Origin: Entoloma clypeatum
Lineage: Eukaryota > Basidiomycota > Agaricomycetes > Agaricales > Entolomataceae
NCBI GenBank assembly: GCA_963565915.1
Contig: OY751491.1
Coordinates: forward strand, 2,542,001-2,606,000
Length of the DNA: 64,000 nt
Direction: 5' to 3'
In this document: one piece after another, positions 12,643 to 23,639 of the stretch
How positions within the stretch are numbered: the first letter of the stretch is position 1
How the letters are laid out: every line of letters starts with the position of its first letter
Made by a program: the position numbers and the translations under genes
The notes under the pieces: model-generated
What the model was told of the DNA's origin: nothing
The model's database searches: none
The model's input: only the letters and a program-made list of their open reading frames with translations

Positions 12643-14744
12643 TCAAAAACCTTTGGTTCCCAGCGGTGGCCCTCGACTCAGCTCCACCCCGACTTTTTGT
12701 ACCACCTGCATGCCAAGCGGCTCCAACACCTCCTTCCACGCCTCCTTGCGTCTTCTTCCTTCGAATATACAGCTCGACCGCTCGCCTGTCTCTCCCTCAG
12801 GCCCAAAGACGAAAACCTTATCCTCGCGCCACGGTGCCTCTCCGTTCGCGAACGATATCCAGCGCTCCTGTATCGCGTCCCTCACCCGCGCGTACGACCA
12901 CTCATCCACCACCGTCGTTCCCCAGTCCTCATCGTTATACCGCATATCACTCGGGAACTTGAAATCCCCCTCGTCATCCGAGATATCATCATACGGCCCA
13001 TCACAGAACATCTCCATTGACCTTTCATGTGACTGCGCCGACTCTGGCTGCGGCACCGTGTCGAAGAGATAAATCAGATCCGCCGCATGGTGCGGCACGC
13101 CCCGCGATGGTCCCTCTTGGTCGAAGACATACCGCCACACACCACGGCCGCCTCGCTCGCGTTTCGCGTTCTGCGCGGCGCATTCGGTAGGCCATGCTAT
13201 ACGTGCATCGTTCACGAGGTCATGCACACGCTCCTGGATTTCGTCATACGATGTGTGTTCCGAGAGGTCATACACGCGCATGAGGTTGCTCGCCATGTTC
13301 AATGATTGGCACACAGCCTTGATCCGGCGGACCACGGCGGGAGGCGTCCACAGTGCAATGGGAGTCGACCAAAGCATCGAATCGGAGGCACAGTCGCCGA
13401 TGATCAAGGGCTGGAGGGTGGCAGGGAAGGCGAGCGTCGTGGAGGCTGCAGTTCGTGACGGGGAGCGAATGTTGCGAATGGCGGACCGGCTGCGTGCTCT
13501 GGAGATGTGATCGTGGAGCTGGCGGTGGTGCTTGGAGTGAGAGGAGGGTGGAGCAAAGTACTCCTTCCAATGGGGTCGGAGGAATGCTCCATCGTCGGTG
13601 GCACGGAGGGAATGTCCAAAAGCGGCCAAGGTCTCCGGGTCCACAGCTCGGAGATGTTCTATGTTTGTTATGCGGAGTGCTGCGAGGACTCTGGACAGCT
13701 GCCAACCTGCGGTTGCCACATCGGGGACGTTGATATCCAGGACAGCGCTCTGGACGATAGCACGTTGAAAAATTGGGCGGATCTGATTTATAGAAGAGAG
13801 CAAGTGATACAGAATATCACCGCCGCCCGAGGATTCACCGAACACTGTGATATTGCCGGGATCACCACCAAAGTCAGTAATGTAATGGTGAAGCCATTCC
13901 ATGGCCTTTCGCTGATCACGAAGACCTGTGACAATCGTCGGTAAACATGTTTACGGTTGGAACGTTCAGATAAAAAGTCACCATAATTACCAACGCCCTC
14001 GTCTCCTGCGGCATTGTTATCCTCCCGCAGCATGGGACTGGCAGCGAAACCAAACAATCCTATTCGGTAGCTAAATGAACCATCATTAGTCTAAAGCATG
14101 GAAAGGATGCAACCAGGTTTGTGACTCGCTTGAATGTAACCAATATCACGGGTTTGCCCATCAGCATGCTTTTGCGAACAAGGGGACCTGCATCATACAC
14201 CCAACTAGACCCGCAACCCCTGTCGCCGCCTCTAAAGCCGAAATGAGTTGACCGTGCTTGAGTCTAGTGTAGAATATGACGACTCACCCATGCACCCATA
14301 GCATGACGGGCAGGCGACATCGTGGCGTAAGACCAGCAGGACATGTGATGTTGAGGTTCAAGCACTCGAATTCATCTTGCTCGAGATTTTGCTTAGGAGT
14401 GTCCTCCTCTGAAATTGCGAAGAGAGCCTCTTCGAACGATTTTGAGAGCCTCGACTGCGGACATATCGGCCTGGTTGAATGAAACAAGTCAATCGAGTGG
14501 AGAGGTAGCAGACAACGTCTTGACCGCACCCATGACATGAGGCATCGACTTTTTGAGGGTAGGAATCGAAGAGCTTTGACTGGCGGAAACGGGCAGGCAC
14601 GGAAGCGTATTTAACGCCGAGGTACTGGTGAATGAGGGCATCGTCAGTCGATAGCGGGTGATCGAGACCACAGAAGGTGGTGCGTAGTGTAGGGTGGTGA
14701 ACCCTGGGGATGGAGCGATAATGCTGTTTCTGAGGGGTAGGCAT
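12643..14744 (-). CDS. type-B carboxylesterase/lipase family protein
   Basis: This is an alpha/beta hydrolase of the carboxylesterase/cholinesterase family. The ATG at 14744 opens MPTPQKQHYRSIPRVHHPTL, with IHQYLGVKYASVPARFRQ, the family's N-terminal strand. The next exons give CPQSRLSKSFEEA, EFECLNLNITCPA and LPVMLWVHGG-type sequence leading to the oxyanion hole. The last exon (12643 to about 13902) holds ITVFGESSGGGDILYHL, where the first Ser after Glu is the predicted nucleophile, and HHAADLIYLFDTV, matching the catalytic His region HGxELxYVF. I see no secretion signal, so it is probably cytosolic, unlike many fungal lipases. The region around GDCASDSMLW replaces the usual acidic-residue segment, so the third triad member is not certain. 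The substrate is unknown. Confidence 0.85.
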
Positions 14745-15732
14745 AGTTATAGGTCGTGTGCGGTGAACAGTACCGAGGGGAGAAAGTGAATGGATATTGA
14801 AGGAGAGAGAGGTTAAAAGGGGGGGAGTAGCATGGTAAGAACGAGACACTGGTACTGAGAATTGGGCTCCCGACGCATGACGATCGATCGATTTAGGAGC
14901 TCCAAGAAAACTGGACCGTCTCGCCGCAAAAGGAAACCGACTGTGAGTTCACACGTGAGCGTCTCGTAGATTTTCGGGATGCGAAAGGCACTCACGGAAG
15001 CCAAGTTTTCGTCACAACTGAGACCTGAGACTTCACGGGACCCACAAGATTAAACATCATCTTCTCCACGTAAGTCAATAACAAATTAAAAAAGGAACAA
15101 GTACCTTGGACTGCTCAGCCCCCGAGTCCCCAGGCTCGAAAAAGATCTGAACTGTGTCGTCGAATCAGAATCGTTCCCCGTACAGCCTGCAATAGAAAAT
15201 GCAGGCCGCGAAAGGCATCATGGGTGCATATACTTGGCTCCATCAAGGCCACGCCGTTTGAACTCCGGCGATCGCACAAACTCCGTAGGTGACGAGGGGC
15301 GTCGAATCAAAGGGAACTTTTGGGACGACGGGCACTCGTTCACCACCGAGGTTGGAAGAATTCTGTCACACCCCCCACCCCCATCGGATTACTTGTCAAT
15401 TGAAAGCCATAGGATCAAGGCCCTGCTATTGACCGGAAGACGTATGGTGCCACTGAAACGAACGCTCCCAAAATGCAAGACGTGCCGTCACGGGCACGTC
15501 TTGTGCATCGAGTTGATAAGTGTTGGCAGGAAAGTGGCGATCCAACGGGCATTCTCTTCCAAGCTCACACTTTATTGAATTGACGCTCAAATTTTCATCG
15601 ATAAGAGATAACATATGACGCCATCGAGGAACCATCGCTTTCGCGGGCCGTTCTTCCAGAAAGTCCAGTACACATGAAACTGTAATATACAGTATATACC
15701 GCCTTCACGTCGTGAGAACGAGAAAGACCTTC
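14745..15732. other. intergenic region upstream of the esterase, 3' of chitinase 1
   Basis: About 990 bp with no convincing gene. It should hold the esterase promoter (minus strand) and the chitinase 1 3' UTR. The only striking structure is an inverted repeat at 15476-15503. The frame 15234-15578 reads as low-complexity sequence without family features. Confidence 0.5.
15476..15503. repeat. 11-bp inverted repeat, candidate terminator-like hairpin or binding site
   Basis: The arms CAAGACGTGCC and GGCACGTCTTG are exact reverse complements separated by GTCACG. The core contains CACGTC/GACGTG half-sites of the bZIP/bHLH type. It lies 230 bp downstream of the chitinase 1 stop and 730 bp upstream of the esterase start. 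Function not known. Confidence 0.6.
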
Positions 15733-17420
15733 CTAAGCCTTCAGGGCCCCGCGAACAGAGTTGATAAGAAGGTCATCGTAGTCGCCAGCCACAGTCCACA
15801 TAGTGACACCCTTCAGGCCGTTCTTCTGCACGAATTTACCCTTGGCCGCTATATGACAAGGGAGAAAAAATGTCAGGAGATGACGAGCGCAGCCTTGGAA
15901 TGAGCATACCCAAGCTCTTCGGGTTGTCGTAAGAAATGTAGACTTCTGAACTCTTGTTGTAGACGTAGGACTGAGTACCATTGGTCAGTATCATGACCTC
16001 TTGCGAGAAATATTGCTCCTGCACATACAGTTTGGGTGCACTCATCGTAGCGGGAAAAGATCCCTTTATGAGGTTGTCCATTCTTATCGAGGAAACCGGC
16101 GTCAATCAATCCCCAAAAGTTGAAAATGCCCCCTGGACGGCTGATCAACGTGCCGCACTGATCTTTCCCTAAAGTCATGTATTTGATTCTGAACGAATCA
16201 GCATTGAGAAATATCAAAGCGCACCTGGAACATCGTCCCATCTGTCACCCTTAGGTGTAAGAACAGAACTGGGAGGGTACAGAGCCAGTTTCCCGGATGC
16301 ATCCACAGTTGAAGTCCGATTCGCAAAGAAGCTGTGACCATATGCGGCGATACCCAGCGAGAGCTGCCCGTGTACACCAAGGTCAATGTTTCTACCCTTG
16401 GGTGTGCATACTGCTTACCTTGTTGGCCGGGAAGCCAGCGCTTGTCCAAGCCTTGACGGCGCCCTGGGCGGACCCGACTTGTTGTCGTGGCGGCGCACAC
16501 GAATCAAACAGCGCAGCATTTGGGCCTGCGGTCTTTGACCAAGGCCCATACATATCGTATGCCATGATTGCTAGTTGTGCATGTAAGAAATATTGCTCGT
16601 TGCTGGAACAACGTACGTACAGAGGTAATCGAACACTTTCGCAAACGCAGAGACATTTGCCAGTGGCTTGCTATCCGGGCCATTGAAGGGATTCAATCCC
16701 ACCGCCCCTGAAACAATCAAGTGCTTGCCCACAGGATCCTTGCGGAGAGCTTGGAGGAAGGCGAGATAGTTGGCTGTGTCGTGGGCAGATACCAGGTTAC
16801 ATTCTAGGCCGGATCCGCTCGGATACTCCCAGCTAACAACGTTCGAAGTCGATCAATACACTCTTTTCCAGGCTTTAGGAAACCGAAACATACTCAAAAT
16901 CAACACCGTCGAGTTTGTACTTTGTCGTAAAGTCCACAATCGTCTTCACGAACGCCGTGCGGTTTTTGGCATTGGATACAGCCGGCGAAAAATATCGTGA
17001 GCCGGTCCAGCCACCAATAGACGCAATGGCTTTCACGTTCTGGAGGAAAACATCGTGTCGGTAACTTATGGATGGATAGGCGAGTGATGGACGTACGTTC
17101 TTCTTCGCAAGGGCAACAAAGTTGGGAAGAACTGATCGGCTCACCTCATCCATACCCAGAGTATGAACGTCAGGAGTAGTTTGCCTGGTGAGGTTGTTGG
17201 TTTGTGAATGTCCAGGGATTCAGTTGAAGACATACACAAAAGCAAAATTCATGGTGTTGTACTTGGCCCATGAGATTTTGGATGGGGGCCAAGTGCTCCC
17301 GTGCCATCCGGGGTACCAACCCGACACCAAAGTAGTACCGTGGTTAGCGGCGCGTCGAGAGGACGCACTGGCCGAGATGGAAGAAAGGGCGGCTAGCAGC
17401 ACGAACGACAAGAGACGCAT
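15733..17420 (-). CDS. secreted GH18 chitinase, copy 1
   Basis: Glycoside hydrolase family 18 endochitinase acting on chitin outside the cell or in the wall. The start at 17420 gives a signal peptide (MRLLSFVLLAALSSISASAS), then TLVSGWYPGWHGSTWPPSKISWAKYNTMNFAF, the first barrel strand. SIGGWTGSRYFS is the second conserved GH18 motif. The catalytic motif DGVDFDWEYP is intact after removal of an intron that interrupts it (codon GA|C, donor gtatgt near 16909); Glu is the acid/base. YDMYGPWS and GVTMWTVAGD near the C-terminus complete the barrel. No chitin-binding module is seen. The stop is at 15733. It has about eight introns and about 420 residues. It is a near-identical inverted partner of chitinase copy 3. 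Confidence 0.93.
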
Positions 17421-17513
17421 CCTATACGTGCAGATCGAATGAAACAGTGAAGGTAGGCTGACTGGTGCACGAGAGCTATGGAAATTGTGATGATGCAATG
17501 AAAATTCCTGGGG

Positions 17514-17526
17514 GGCTATTTATCTT
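17514..17526 (-). promoter_or_regulatory. TATA-like element of chitinase 1
   Basis: On the minus strand the sequence AGATAAATAG lies about 100 bp before the ATG. The same GATAAATA core is at a similar distance in the other two chitinase genes (21267 and 24889), which supports a shared core promoter. Confidence 0.5.
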
Positions 17527-17632
17527 GGCCATTCCATGGCATCCGTTGTCCGTAGTGGGAGCCTTTGCGCATGATGTGAGAAGAAGAACTGAGAGCAAAC
17601 ACCGAATAAATCATGTATTGGTGAGAGCCCTG

Positions 17633-17740
17633 GGACGGGCCATGAATTATCGTCCATTCGGGGGAGGTGAAACAAGAGAAGCGGTCATGGTAGTCGCAGG
17701 CTCGCAGTTGTGTTGAAAGATATGGAGGAGGAAAGCAACC
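17633..17740 (+). repeat. promoter-region repeat, unit A
   Basis: This stretch contains GGAGGTGAAACAAGAGAAG and GTCATGGTAGTCGCAGG. It resembles unit B (17926-18060, same strand) and the reverse complement of unit C (24285-24425). A lies about 210 bp upstream of chitinase 1, and C about 560 bp upstream of chitinase 3, so the repeat travels with these genes. Confidence 0.65.
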
Positions 17741-17925
17741 TTTCGAAGGCCCGGGTCAGGGGTGAATCCTACAAGTGTCAGCTCTGTGTTTAGCAGGTCG
17801 CTGGCCACAGCATCGCGATGCACCTATACATTGTCAATGCAAACATTGTGTGGGGTTGGAGGGATGTAACAACTGGTTGTAGTTGAGATGGTAACTCAGT
17901 GATATCATTGTCAGGGGCGCTTGTG

Positions 17926-18060
17926 GACGCGCGATGACTCATGGGTGATTATCGGATGACCGAGTTGGATTCCGTCATTTGGGGCGAGGGAGGTGAAACA
18001 AGAGAAGTTGCCAACAGAAGGGTCATGATATGGAGGCTTGTAGAAGCAAGGCCCTGCCGA
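17926..18060 (+). repeat. promoter-region repeat, unit B
   Basis: The unit starts near ATGACTCATGGGTGATTATC and includes GGAGGTGAAACAAGAGAAG and CAGAAGGGTCATG. It matches unit C along most of its length and unit A over the central part. It sits between chitinase 1 and the 3' end of SEC65. No coding frame or terminal repeats are evident. Confidence 0.6.
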
Positions 18061-18199
18061 GAATGACAAGAGCATGTAGGCCTTGGGCGGGGGTAACGTC
18101 GGTGAGGCGGAGGATGCGTAGTATGCCAGAGCGGGTGAGGTGAGGATGATGTTGATGTATTTATTTAAGTACACACATACTAATCGACACCAGCGATCA

Positions 18200-19288
18200 T
18201 CATGCACGAACCCGAACAACCTTCCTCTTCCCTTTCTGCGTCCCACCGGGGACACCAGATGCACCAGCTCCCGCACCCGGGGCGGCGCCTTCTGTCGCAT
18301 TCATCCCCGCTTTGATAGTCTCCACGAGCACACCGGCCGAGATCGCGGGCGAATACGGCGACACACGGCTTGCGAGCGGGGGGTGAGGTTCAGGAGGGAT
18401 GGGCAGCCTTCGTCCCCCCACCTGCTTGGCGATGGGCACGGGGGGCGATTTCGATTTTGTTGTGGCAGGCTGCTTACCCTTGCTGGACGCTGAGCCGCTG
18501 GGTGCTGTTGCAGGCTTGGTGGATGGTGGGGCAGAGGACGTCAAGTCATAAGGTGGTCTAGGGATATTATCTGGTTTCTGATGTTGAATCTGAAAACAAA
18601 TCATCTCCAGGAGCTGTTTCTCTGGCAAAATGAATAATTAAAAACCCGATTTCGTTGATTCTAGATAGAAACTTACTCGTTTTTACCATTGGATTCAGAA
18701 GCCTCCCGTCCTGCTTCCACTGGACCCTTACCCGTCCAGGGTTTTCCCAGTCTCTTGGATGAGATTTGTTGACTTCGTGCAAGGTACCAAGGCCCAAACG
18801 ACCAGCGGCATCTGCAATGTCCTTGCTGAGAGGCCACCAGAGGCACTTTGCGCGTTCGACTCTGCGTTGGCCAGTACCATAGGGACGCTTGGCATCGATA
18901 TATATCGGATAGATGCACGTCCATCTGCGACAGAGCAAATGTATATAGTCACTCAATACATTTGGAAACGGCGGTGAAGCCAAAGTTGCAACGGGGGTGA
19001 TACACACGACTTGTAGGGCGTGATATCCGTCACAGCATTCTTCAGTTCTGGCCTGCTTGCACTGAAACCTCCAAAGTCGGGGATGGCTGGTGGCGCGGGT
19101 GCGGACGAGGACTGCGATTTAGCGGGGGGAGAGGCGGGACCAGGGTTAGCGGTCTCGAATTCATCGTCAGAGATGTGGAGTTCCTCGAGGAGGGGGCCGT
19201 GTGTGCCGGTGTTAGGAAGGGGGATTGAGGGGAGGGGGAGATCAGTGTCGTCGTCGAACTCTTCTACGATAGCGGCCTTGCGAGACAT
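18200..19288 (-). CDS. SEC65: signal recognition particle subunit SRP19/Sec65
   Basis: This protein binds SRP RNA and helps assemble SRP54 for co-translational targeting to the ER. Exon 1 (from the ATG at 19288) is an acidic leader, MSRKAAIVEEFDDDTDLPLP. Exon 2 joins as ITPYKSWTCIYPIYIDAKRP, then YGTGQRRVERAKCLWWPLSKDIADAAGRLGL and NKSHPRDWENPGRVRVQWKQDGR, the hallmark SRP19 core. The next junction (donor gtaagttt, acceptor gccag) gives NPMVKTKKQLLEMICFQIQ, as expected. A long Ser/Pro tail with a basic end (KGKRKVVRVRA) runs to the stop at 18200; basic C-termini are typical and contact RNA. Three exons. The start is 41 bp from that of the divergent gene at 19330. Confidence 0.95.
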
Positions 19289-19329
19289 GGCGAGAGGAAG
19301 CTGAGGTGGTGGGCTGATTTCCCACGAAC
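19289..19329. promoter_or_regulatory. very short divergent promoter region
   Basis: Only 41 bp lie between the SEC65 ATG and the divergent ATG at 19330. Both starts read ATGTCTCGC, an inverted pair of nine matching bases. No TATA box fits in the space, so start sites of at least one gene probably lie within the other. Confidence 0.55.
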
Positions 19330-19953
19330 ATGTCTCGCGCTCTCTCCTCCACGCAGGAACGCAAGCTCGTCGCCTTCCTCGACGACCAGTTTCTCCAGCT
19401 CACTCGCGGATACAAGAAACGCTCACAGCCCACCACCCACCTCCCCACCCTCTCCCAATATCTCGGTGCCGCACGCCAGATCTTATCGCTTGTCCTTCAG
19501 ATCCCCCCTATCGATCCATCCACGTCCCTCAGAACAGCCTTGCTTCTCAGGCTCACCAACGACACCCTCACCTCCATCACAGGATACCCACCCAATGCGG
19601 AATCTCTGCCAGAAGTCCTGGACTGGCTGGACGACCTCGATCAAGCATGGCTCGCCGTCCTCGCGGCTCAGGTTTGGAACCCATCCGAAGGCACAGGCGT
19701 GGATCTTGTTATTGATGCTGCGGACGCGAGCGCGGGGATGAAGTCGTCGCCCGTCAGCCAGACGGAGCGCACGAGGCTCAGGAGTCTACTTGTGGGCAGC
19801 TCGGCAAGCCTCGAGGACTGGCTTGATGAGCAATCGAGAGACGTCGAGGATGTGGAAAGTATGTTGCAAAGGCTTGGGCTGCAGGCTGAATTCGACGGAC
19901 TCTTCTCGCGGACCCTAGACTACCTGAGTTCATACTACCCATTTATTACGTAA
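19330..19953 (+). CDS. conserved-looking hypothetical protein
   Basis: A single-exon frame of 207 codons, starting MSRALSSTQERKLVAFLDDQ and ending with TLDYLSSYYPFIT. It is predicted to be mostly helical (FLQLTRGYKKRS, LSQYLGAARQILSLVLQI, LPEVLDWLDDLDQAWLAVLAAQVWNP) without signal peptide or membrane segment. I cannot assign a family. The sequence has normal coding character for this genome (high G/C at third positions), and the divergent pairing with SEC65 and the 9-bp gap to the next gene support it being real. A role cannot be inferred from position alone. Confidence 0.75.
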   Translation: MSRALSSTQERKLVAFLDDQFLQLTRGYKKRSQPTTHLPTLSQYLGAARQILSLVLQIPPIDPSTSLRTALLLRLTNDTLTSITGYPPNAESLPEVLDWLDDLDQAWLAVLAAQVWNPSEGTGVDLVIDAADASAGMKSSPVSQTERTRLRSLLVGSSASLEDWLDEQSRDVEDVESMLQRLGLQAEFDGLFSRTLDYLSSYYPFIT

Positions 19954-19962
19954 ACCACTGAG

Positions 19963-20589
19963 ATGAGATTCTTGAACAACCTGGCGACATGGTTGTGCTT
20001 GTCTGTCCTTATCCTCTGTTGTTTCTTCACTATGTTGACCTTTTTTTCAACAGAACTGCGTCCTGTCTTGTCTATGCTTATGCTGAAACCACCCCACCCG
20101 TTGACGAAACCCATCCAGGACTCATATGCACTCCATTCGGCGTATGCGAGCCATGTCCACCAGATGCTGTATGTCCCACTCAGAATACCCCTGTCCTTCG
20201 AATGACCCCAACAAACATACCAGCTTCCAGAACCATTCTGCAAGCCATTCGGGAACCGTCGCTTGATGCACTGCGTCAATGCCAGCTTTAATCACCCACC
20301 CCCACTGCACCGCCCCATCCACGGCCCACCCGGCCCACCACCAGAAACTCCGGGTGATTTTACCTTTGATTTCAAAGCTGAACACCCCGAGGGTGAAACC
20401 CCGGCTTGGGAGGCCTGCGGGCGCATCGTTTATCAAGAGCGAGCCGACTTTTACGAATTTGTCGCCTGCAATGTCTTGTTTGCCACAATTGCCCTTGTCA
20501 TCCTAATTACACGGTCGAAGCGACTGCAGGCCTTGCGCACAAGACAGCTGGCCGCGCGGATCGGGATCGTCCGCAATCCAAGGCGTTGA
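19963..20589 (+). CDS. JTB-like single-pass membrane protein
   Basis: The protein has an N-terminal hydrophobic segment, a cysteine-rich lumenal part (ICTPFGVCEPCPPDA, EPFCKPFGNRRLMHCVNASF) and a C-terminal membrane span (VACNVLFATIALVILITRS) with a short basic tail. This order, and EACGRIVYQERADFYEF before the span, resembles the JTB (jumping translocation breakpoint) family. An intron at 20169-20223 (gtatgt...ccag) joins CPPDA to LPEPFCKPF. The 5' end is uncertain: ATG 19963 gives a good signal-like MRFLNNLATWLCLSVLILCC but needs a further intron ending in caacag near 20062; ATG 19989 reads straight through. A decayed copy is found at 23640-23930. Confidence 0.7.
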
Positions 20590-21343
20590 TGCCGATGTTC
20601 TGCCATCACTGTTTGCGCTATCATGATTCATACGTGTGTTGTCCTTGAAGTTTCCTCGTGTTCCTTGCTAAGTACCATCAAATTGTACATCAATAAATAG
20701 ATTAATGTGTCCTTCGTCCTCAAGTCCTCGTTCCTGAGTTTATTTGCGAAACCAACACGAGTCGGCTACCTTTGAATTTTTGTCTGGGACCCCACTCTCC
20801 TTATGGATTATCCGATAAGAGACTTGACGTGCTGCCAACTCCCGGAGCCTTTCTGGCTATGATCAACTCGAATGTAACAACAACGTATACAGTATCTCAC
20901 TTCAAAAGTTGGATAACAGCCTGCTCATCACAACATAGCCAACTCGCCCCCCACACCCTTGGTAAACTAATCCTGATCCTCCCCTCTGGCTCCCTTCGTT
21001 CCTGCATTCTTATGGTTAACCTTCCTTCCGTCATCCTCTCTTTCCCCATCTTCCCCGCATCATGGCTATGTATGTACGCCGCATGCTAACATCGTGGTGA
21101 TTCGATGATCAGGGTGCATCCGGCCTCTTATCATCAACTCCTGCTTGCCTCGTGTTATACTCGATCATAAAACACGGTTTCCCGGGAACCCCTTAATACT
21201 TACAATATTTCAGGACAATGGCCGTGAAGATGGCGTTCTCGCCCAGTGCCACACGCGATCCACCAAGATAAATACCCCTCCCTCAATGCCAGCCACATCA
21301 CGGAATATATCCAATTCTCTCTCGGTTCACCTTCTCTCGATCT
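20590..21343. other. intergenic region upstream of chitinase 2
   Basis: About 750 bp of AT-rich sequence with no supported gene. It carries the JTB-like 3' UTR and the chitinase 2 promoter, including a TATA-like box at 21267. Frames inside it have no family signature. Confidence 0.5.
21265..21276 (+). promoter_or_regulatory. TATA-like element of chitinase 2
   Basis: AAGATAAATACC lies 77 bp before the ATG at 21344 (89 bp before the second in-frame ATG). The same core occurs before the other two chitinases. Confidence 0.5.
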
Positions 21344-23113
21344 ATGACGCTCAAGATGCATCTCTTGCCACTCATGATTCTGCTAGCCAGCCTTTCTTTC
21401 GTCTTGGCCGCTCCTTCACATTATTGCGGGCTGGTCCCCCCTTTCCAGGTCCGCAACGCGGTAGCCAATGAAACCTCTGATGATGTATTGGTGTCGGCGT
21501 GGTACCCCGGCTGGCTCGGAGGGGACTACCCTCCATCCAATATTCCATGGCAAAAATATACCGCCATGACTTTTGCTTTTGCGTATGTCAATTATTATCA
21601 CAATGATTAGCATCTGAATGGAGATTTAATATCCTACTTCGATCAGCACAACTACCCCTGATGTTTCTAATCTGAAGTTGGATAATGTGAGCCAGGCATA
21701 CCTCCCCCAATTTGTTTCCCTGGCGAAGCAGAATGTACGTTCATCGCTTGCTGAGCAATATTCGCCGAGTTAATGTCTTCCCTAGAACGTGAAGGCCCTC
21801 GTGTCCGTTGGTGGCTGGACTGGTTCACAGTACTTCTCAACAGCTGTAGCCACCGCAGGAAACCGGACGGCGCTTGTGAAGACTATCGTGGACTTTGCTA
21901 CACAGTATAAACTTGATGGTATTGACTTTGAGTACGTCATTGCTTCTCAAAGGCAACCTAACCTTATACTGATCAGTGTCGAATATCTCCAGCTGGGAGT
22001 ATCCCAACGGGTCAGGCTTGACGTGCAATCAGAAATCTGCCGATGATTCAGCCAACTTTCTCGCCTTTCTTCGGGCTCTCCGAGAAGACTCAGTGGGGCA
22101 TAATCTCATACTATCAGCTGCGGTGGGAATGAAGCCCTTCGTGGGCCCGGATGGCCAGCCGATGGCAGACGTCTCTGCATTCGCAGAGGTTTTCAATTAC
22201 ATCGGTGCGTTATCCTGTTCCTGATGTCGGAGTCCATCTGAAGGAATGAACAGCTATAATGCCATACGATATCTATGGACCGTGGTCATCGACCGTTGGG
22301 CCAAACGCTCCGCTATATGATTCATGTGCTTCGACGCAGGTTGGCTCTTCCCAAACCGCCGTCAAGGCTTGGACAAGTGCTGGCTTCCCGGCCGACCAAG
22401 TCTGTACCATTCCTATCTCCATAGACGCACAAATCTGATTTCACCATGTTTTGGTCGCGCAGCTGTCACTTGGTATTGCTTCCTACGGTCACAGCTTCCT
22501 CGTTAATTCATCATTGGCTCTCGACGCGTCTGGGAAAATGGTTCTCAACCCTTCCTTTAGTGGTACACCCAACGGTGACAAATGGGATGGAGGCCCAGGT
22601 GAGCTCTAATTTCATTAACCCTTAGATACTTGGAATGCAAACGTGTGATTATAGGCAACGATCCATGCGGCGTGTATATCAACCATCCTGGCGGCATTTT
22701 CAACTTTTTCGGATTGATCGACGCTGGTTTCCTCAACGCCAATGGCACCGTTGCGCCTGGGATTGATTACCTCTACGACAATTGCAGTCAGACTGTACGT
22801 GTCTCCCTGTTAATGTGAAAGAAAAAACAGTGTAATATCGAGCATTGGTACACAGCCATATGTTTATAATCAAACATCACAGGTCTTGGTTTCTTACGAC
22901 GATGCGGATAGTTTCGGTGCGTCTCGTTTTCAACTTCATATCGGATCATTCTGGACGTTGAGTTTGCTTCCGTTCAATGTAGCGGCAAAGGGGCGTTTCG
23001 TTAATACAAACGGCATGAAGGGCGTCACCATGTGGACTGTGGCTGGTGACTTCAACAACATTCTGATCGATTCTATCCACGAGGCCATGAACATTGAGCA
23101 AGATTGTTCTTAA
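21344..23113 (+). CDS. secreted GH18 chitinase, copy 2
   Basis: GH18 chitinase, divergent paralogue of copies 1 and 3. The ATG at 21344 (or 21356, which gives MHLLPLMILLASLSFVLAA) opens a signal peptide. DVLVSAWYPGWLGGDYPPSNIPWQKYTAMTFAF is the first strand; SVGGWTGSQYFS the second motif; the catalytic DGIDFDWEYP is interrupted by an intron at the same codon position (GA|C, donor gtacgt near 21930). Late exons give GGIFNFFGLIDAGFLN and MKGVTMWTVAGDFNNILIDS, ending at 23113. The end IEQDCS differs from the other copies. About eight introns. Compared with copies 1 and 3 the protein is clearly diverged, so it is an older duplicate. No carbohydrate-binding domain is visible. Confidence 0.92.
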
Positions 23114-23639
23114 TAGGTTTCAAGCTTGCCTGGGCGAAATGAGTTGGGCCTTGGCGGCATTTGTCGGATGTGTGGTCTGAGTGTCCGTTCTCTCCAGGTC
23201 TGGTAGACGACTTGCAACTGTATTTGTATCAAATTTGTATTGTACATTATTGCTATTTTCATACATAAAGAATTAAACATGAAGAAAGATGTGTGTTGAC
23301 TGCTGCACTGGAGTGAGTACTTGATTCCTCAAACATGTTCGACTTCTTCAAGCCCCTTACTGCGTCTACAAACGATTTGTTGCCGCAAAGTAGCAGTAGT
23401 CCGAGTCTCGATCTACCTCGGTCTACCTCCTTGCAGCGTATTGAGGGACGGCTAGTCAACGTCACTCAGAACGCTGACCCCCGGGCCCCAATGACGAGTC
23501 CCCGATCGCTGTGTTTGTTCTCCCATCGTGACGTTGGTGGTCAGCGCTTCAGCTCTGGTTGCATTTGTGACTTGTTCTTCCGCCGACTACACCGTTCAAA
23601 ACCGTGCTGCTAGTTCAACGTTCAATTCAATGTTCAACC

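Noticed and set aside
16900..16920. Chitinase with Glu instead of Asp in the catalytic motif (DGVDFE)
   Set aside because: The Glu comes from reading into the intron. After splicing the motif is DGVDFDWEYP in all three copies.
20772..21471. Frames in the chitinase 2 upstream region
   Set aside because: They run through the TATA-like site and the chitinase start in a wrong frame, and show no domain.
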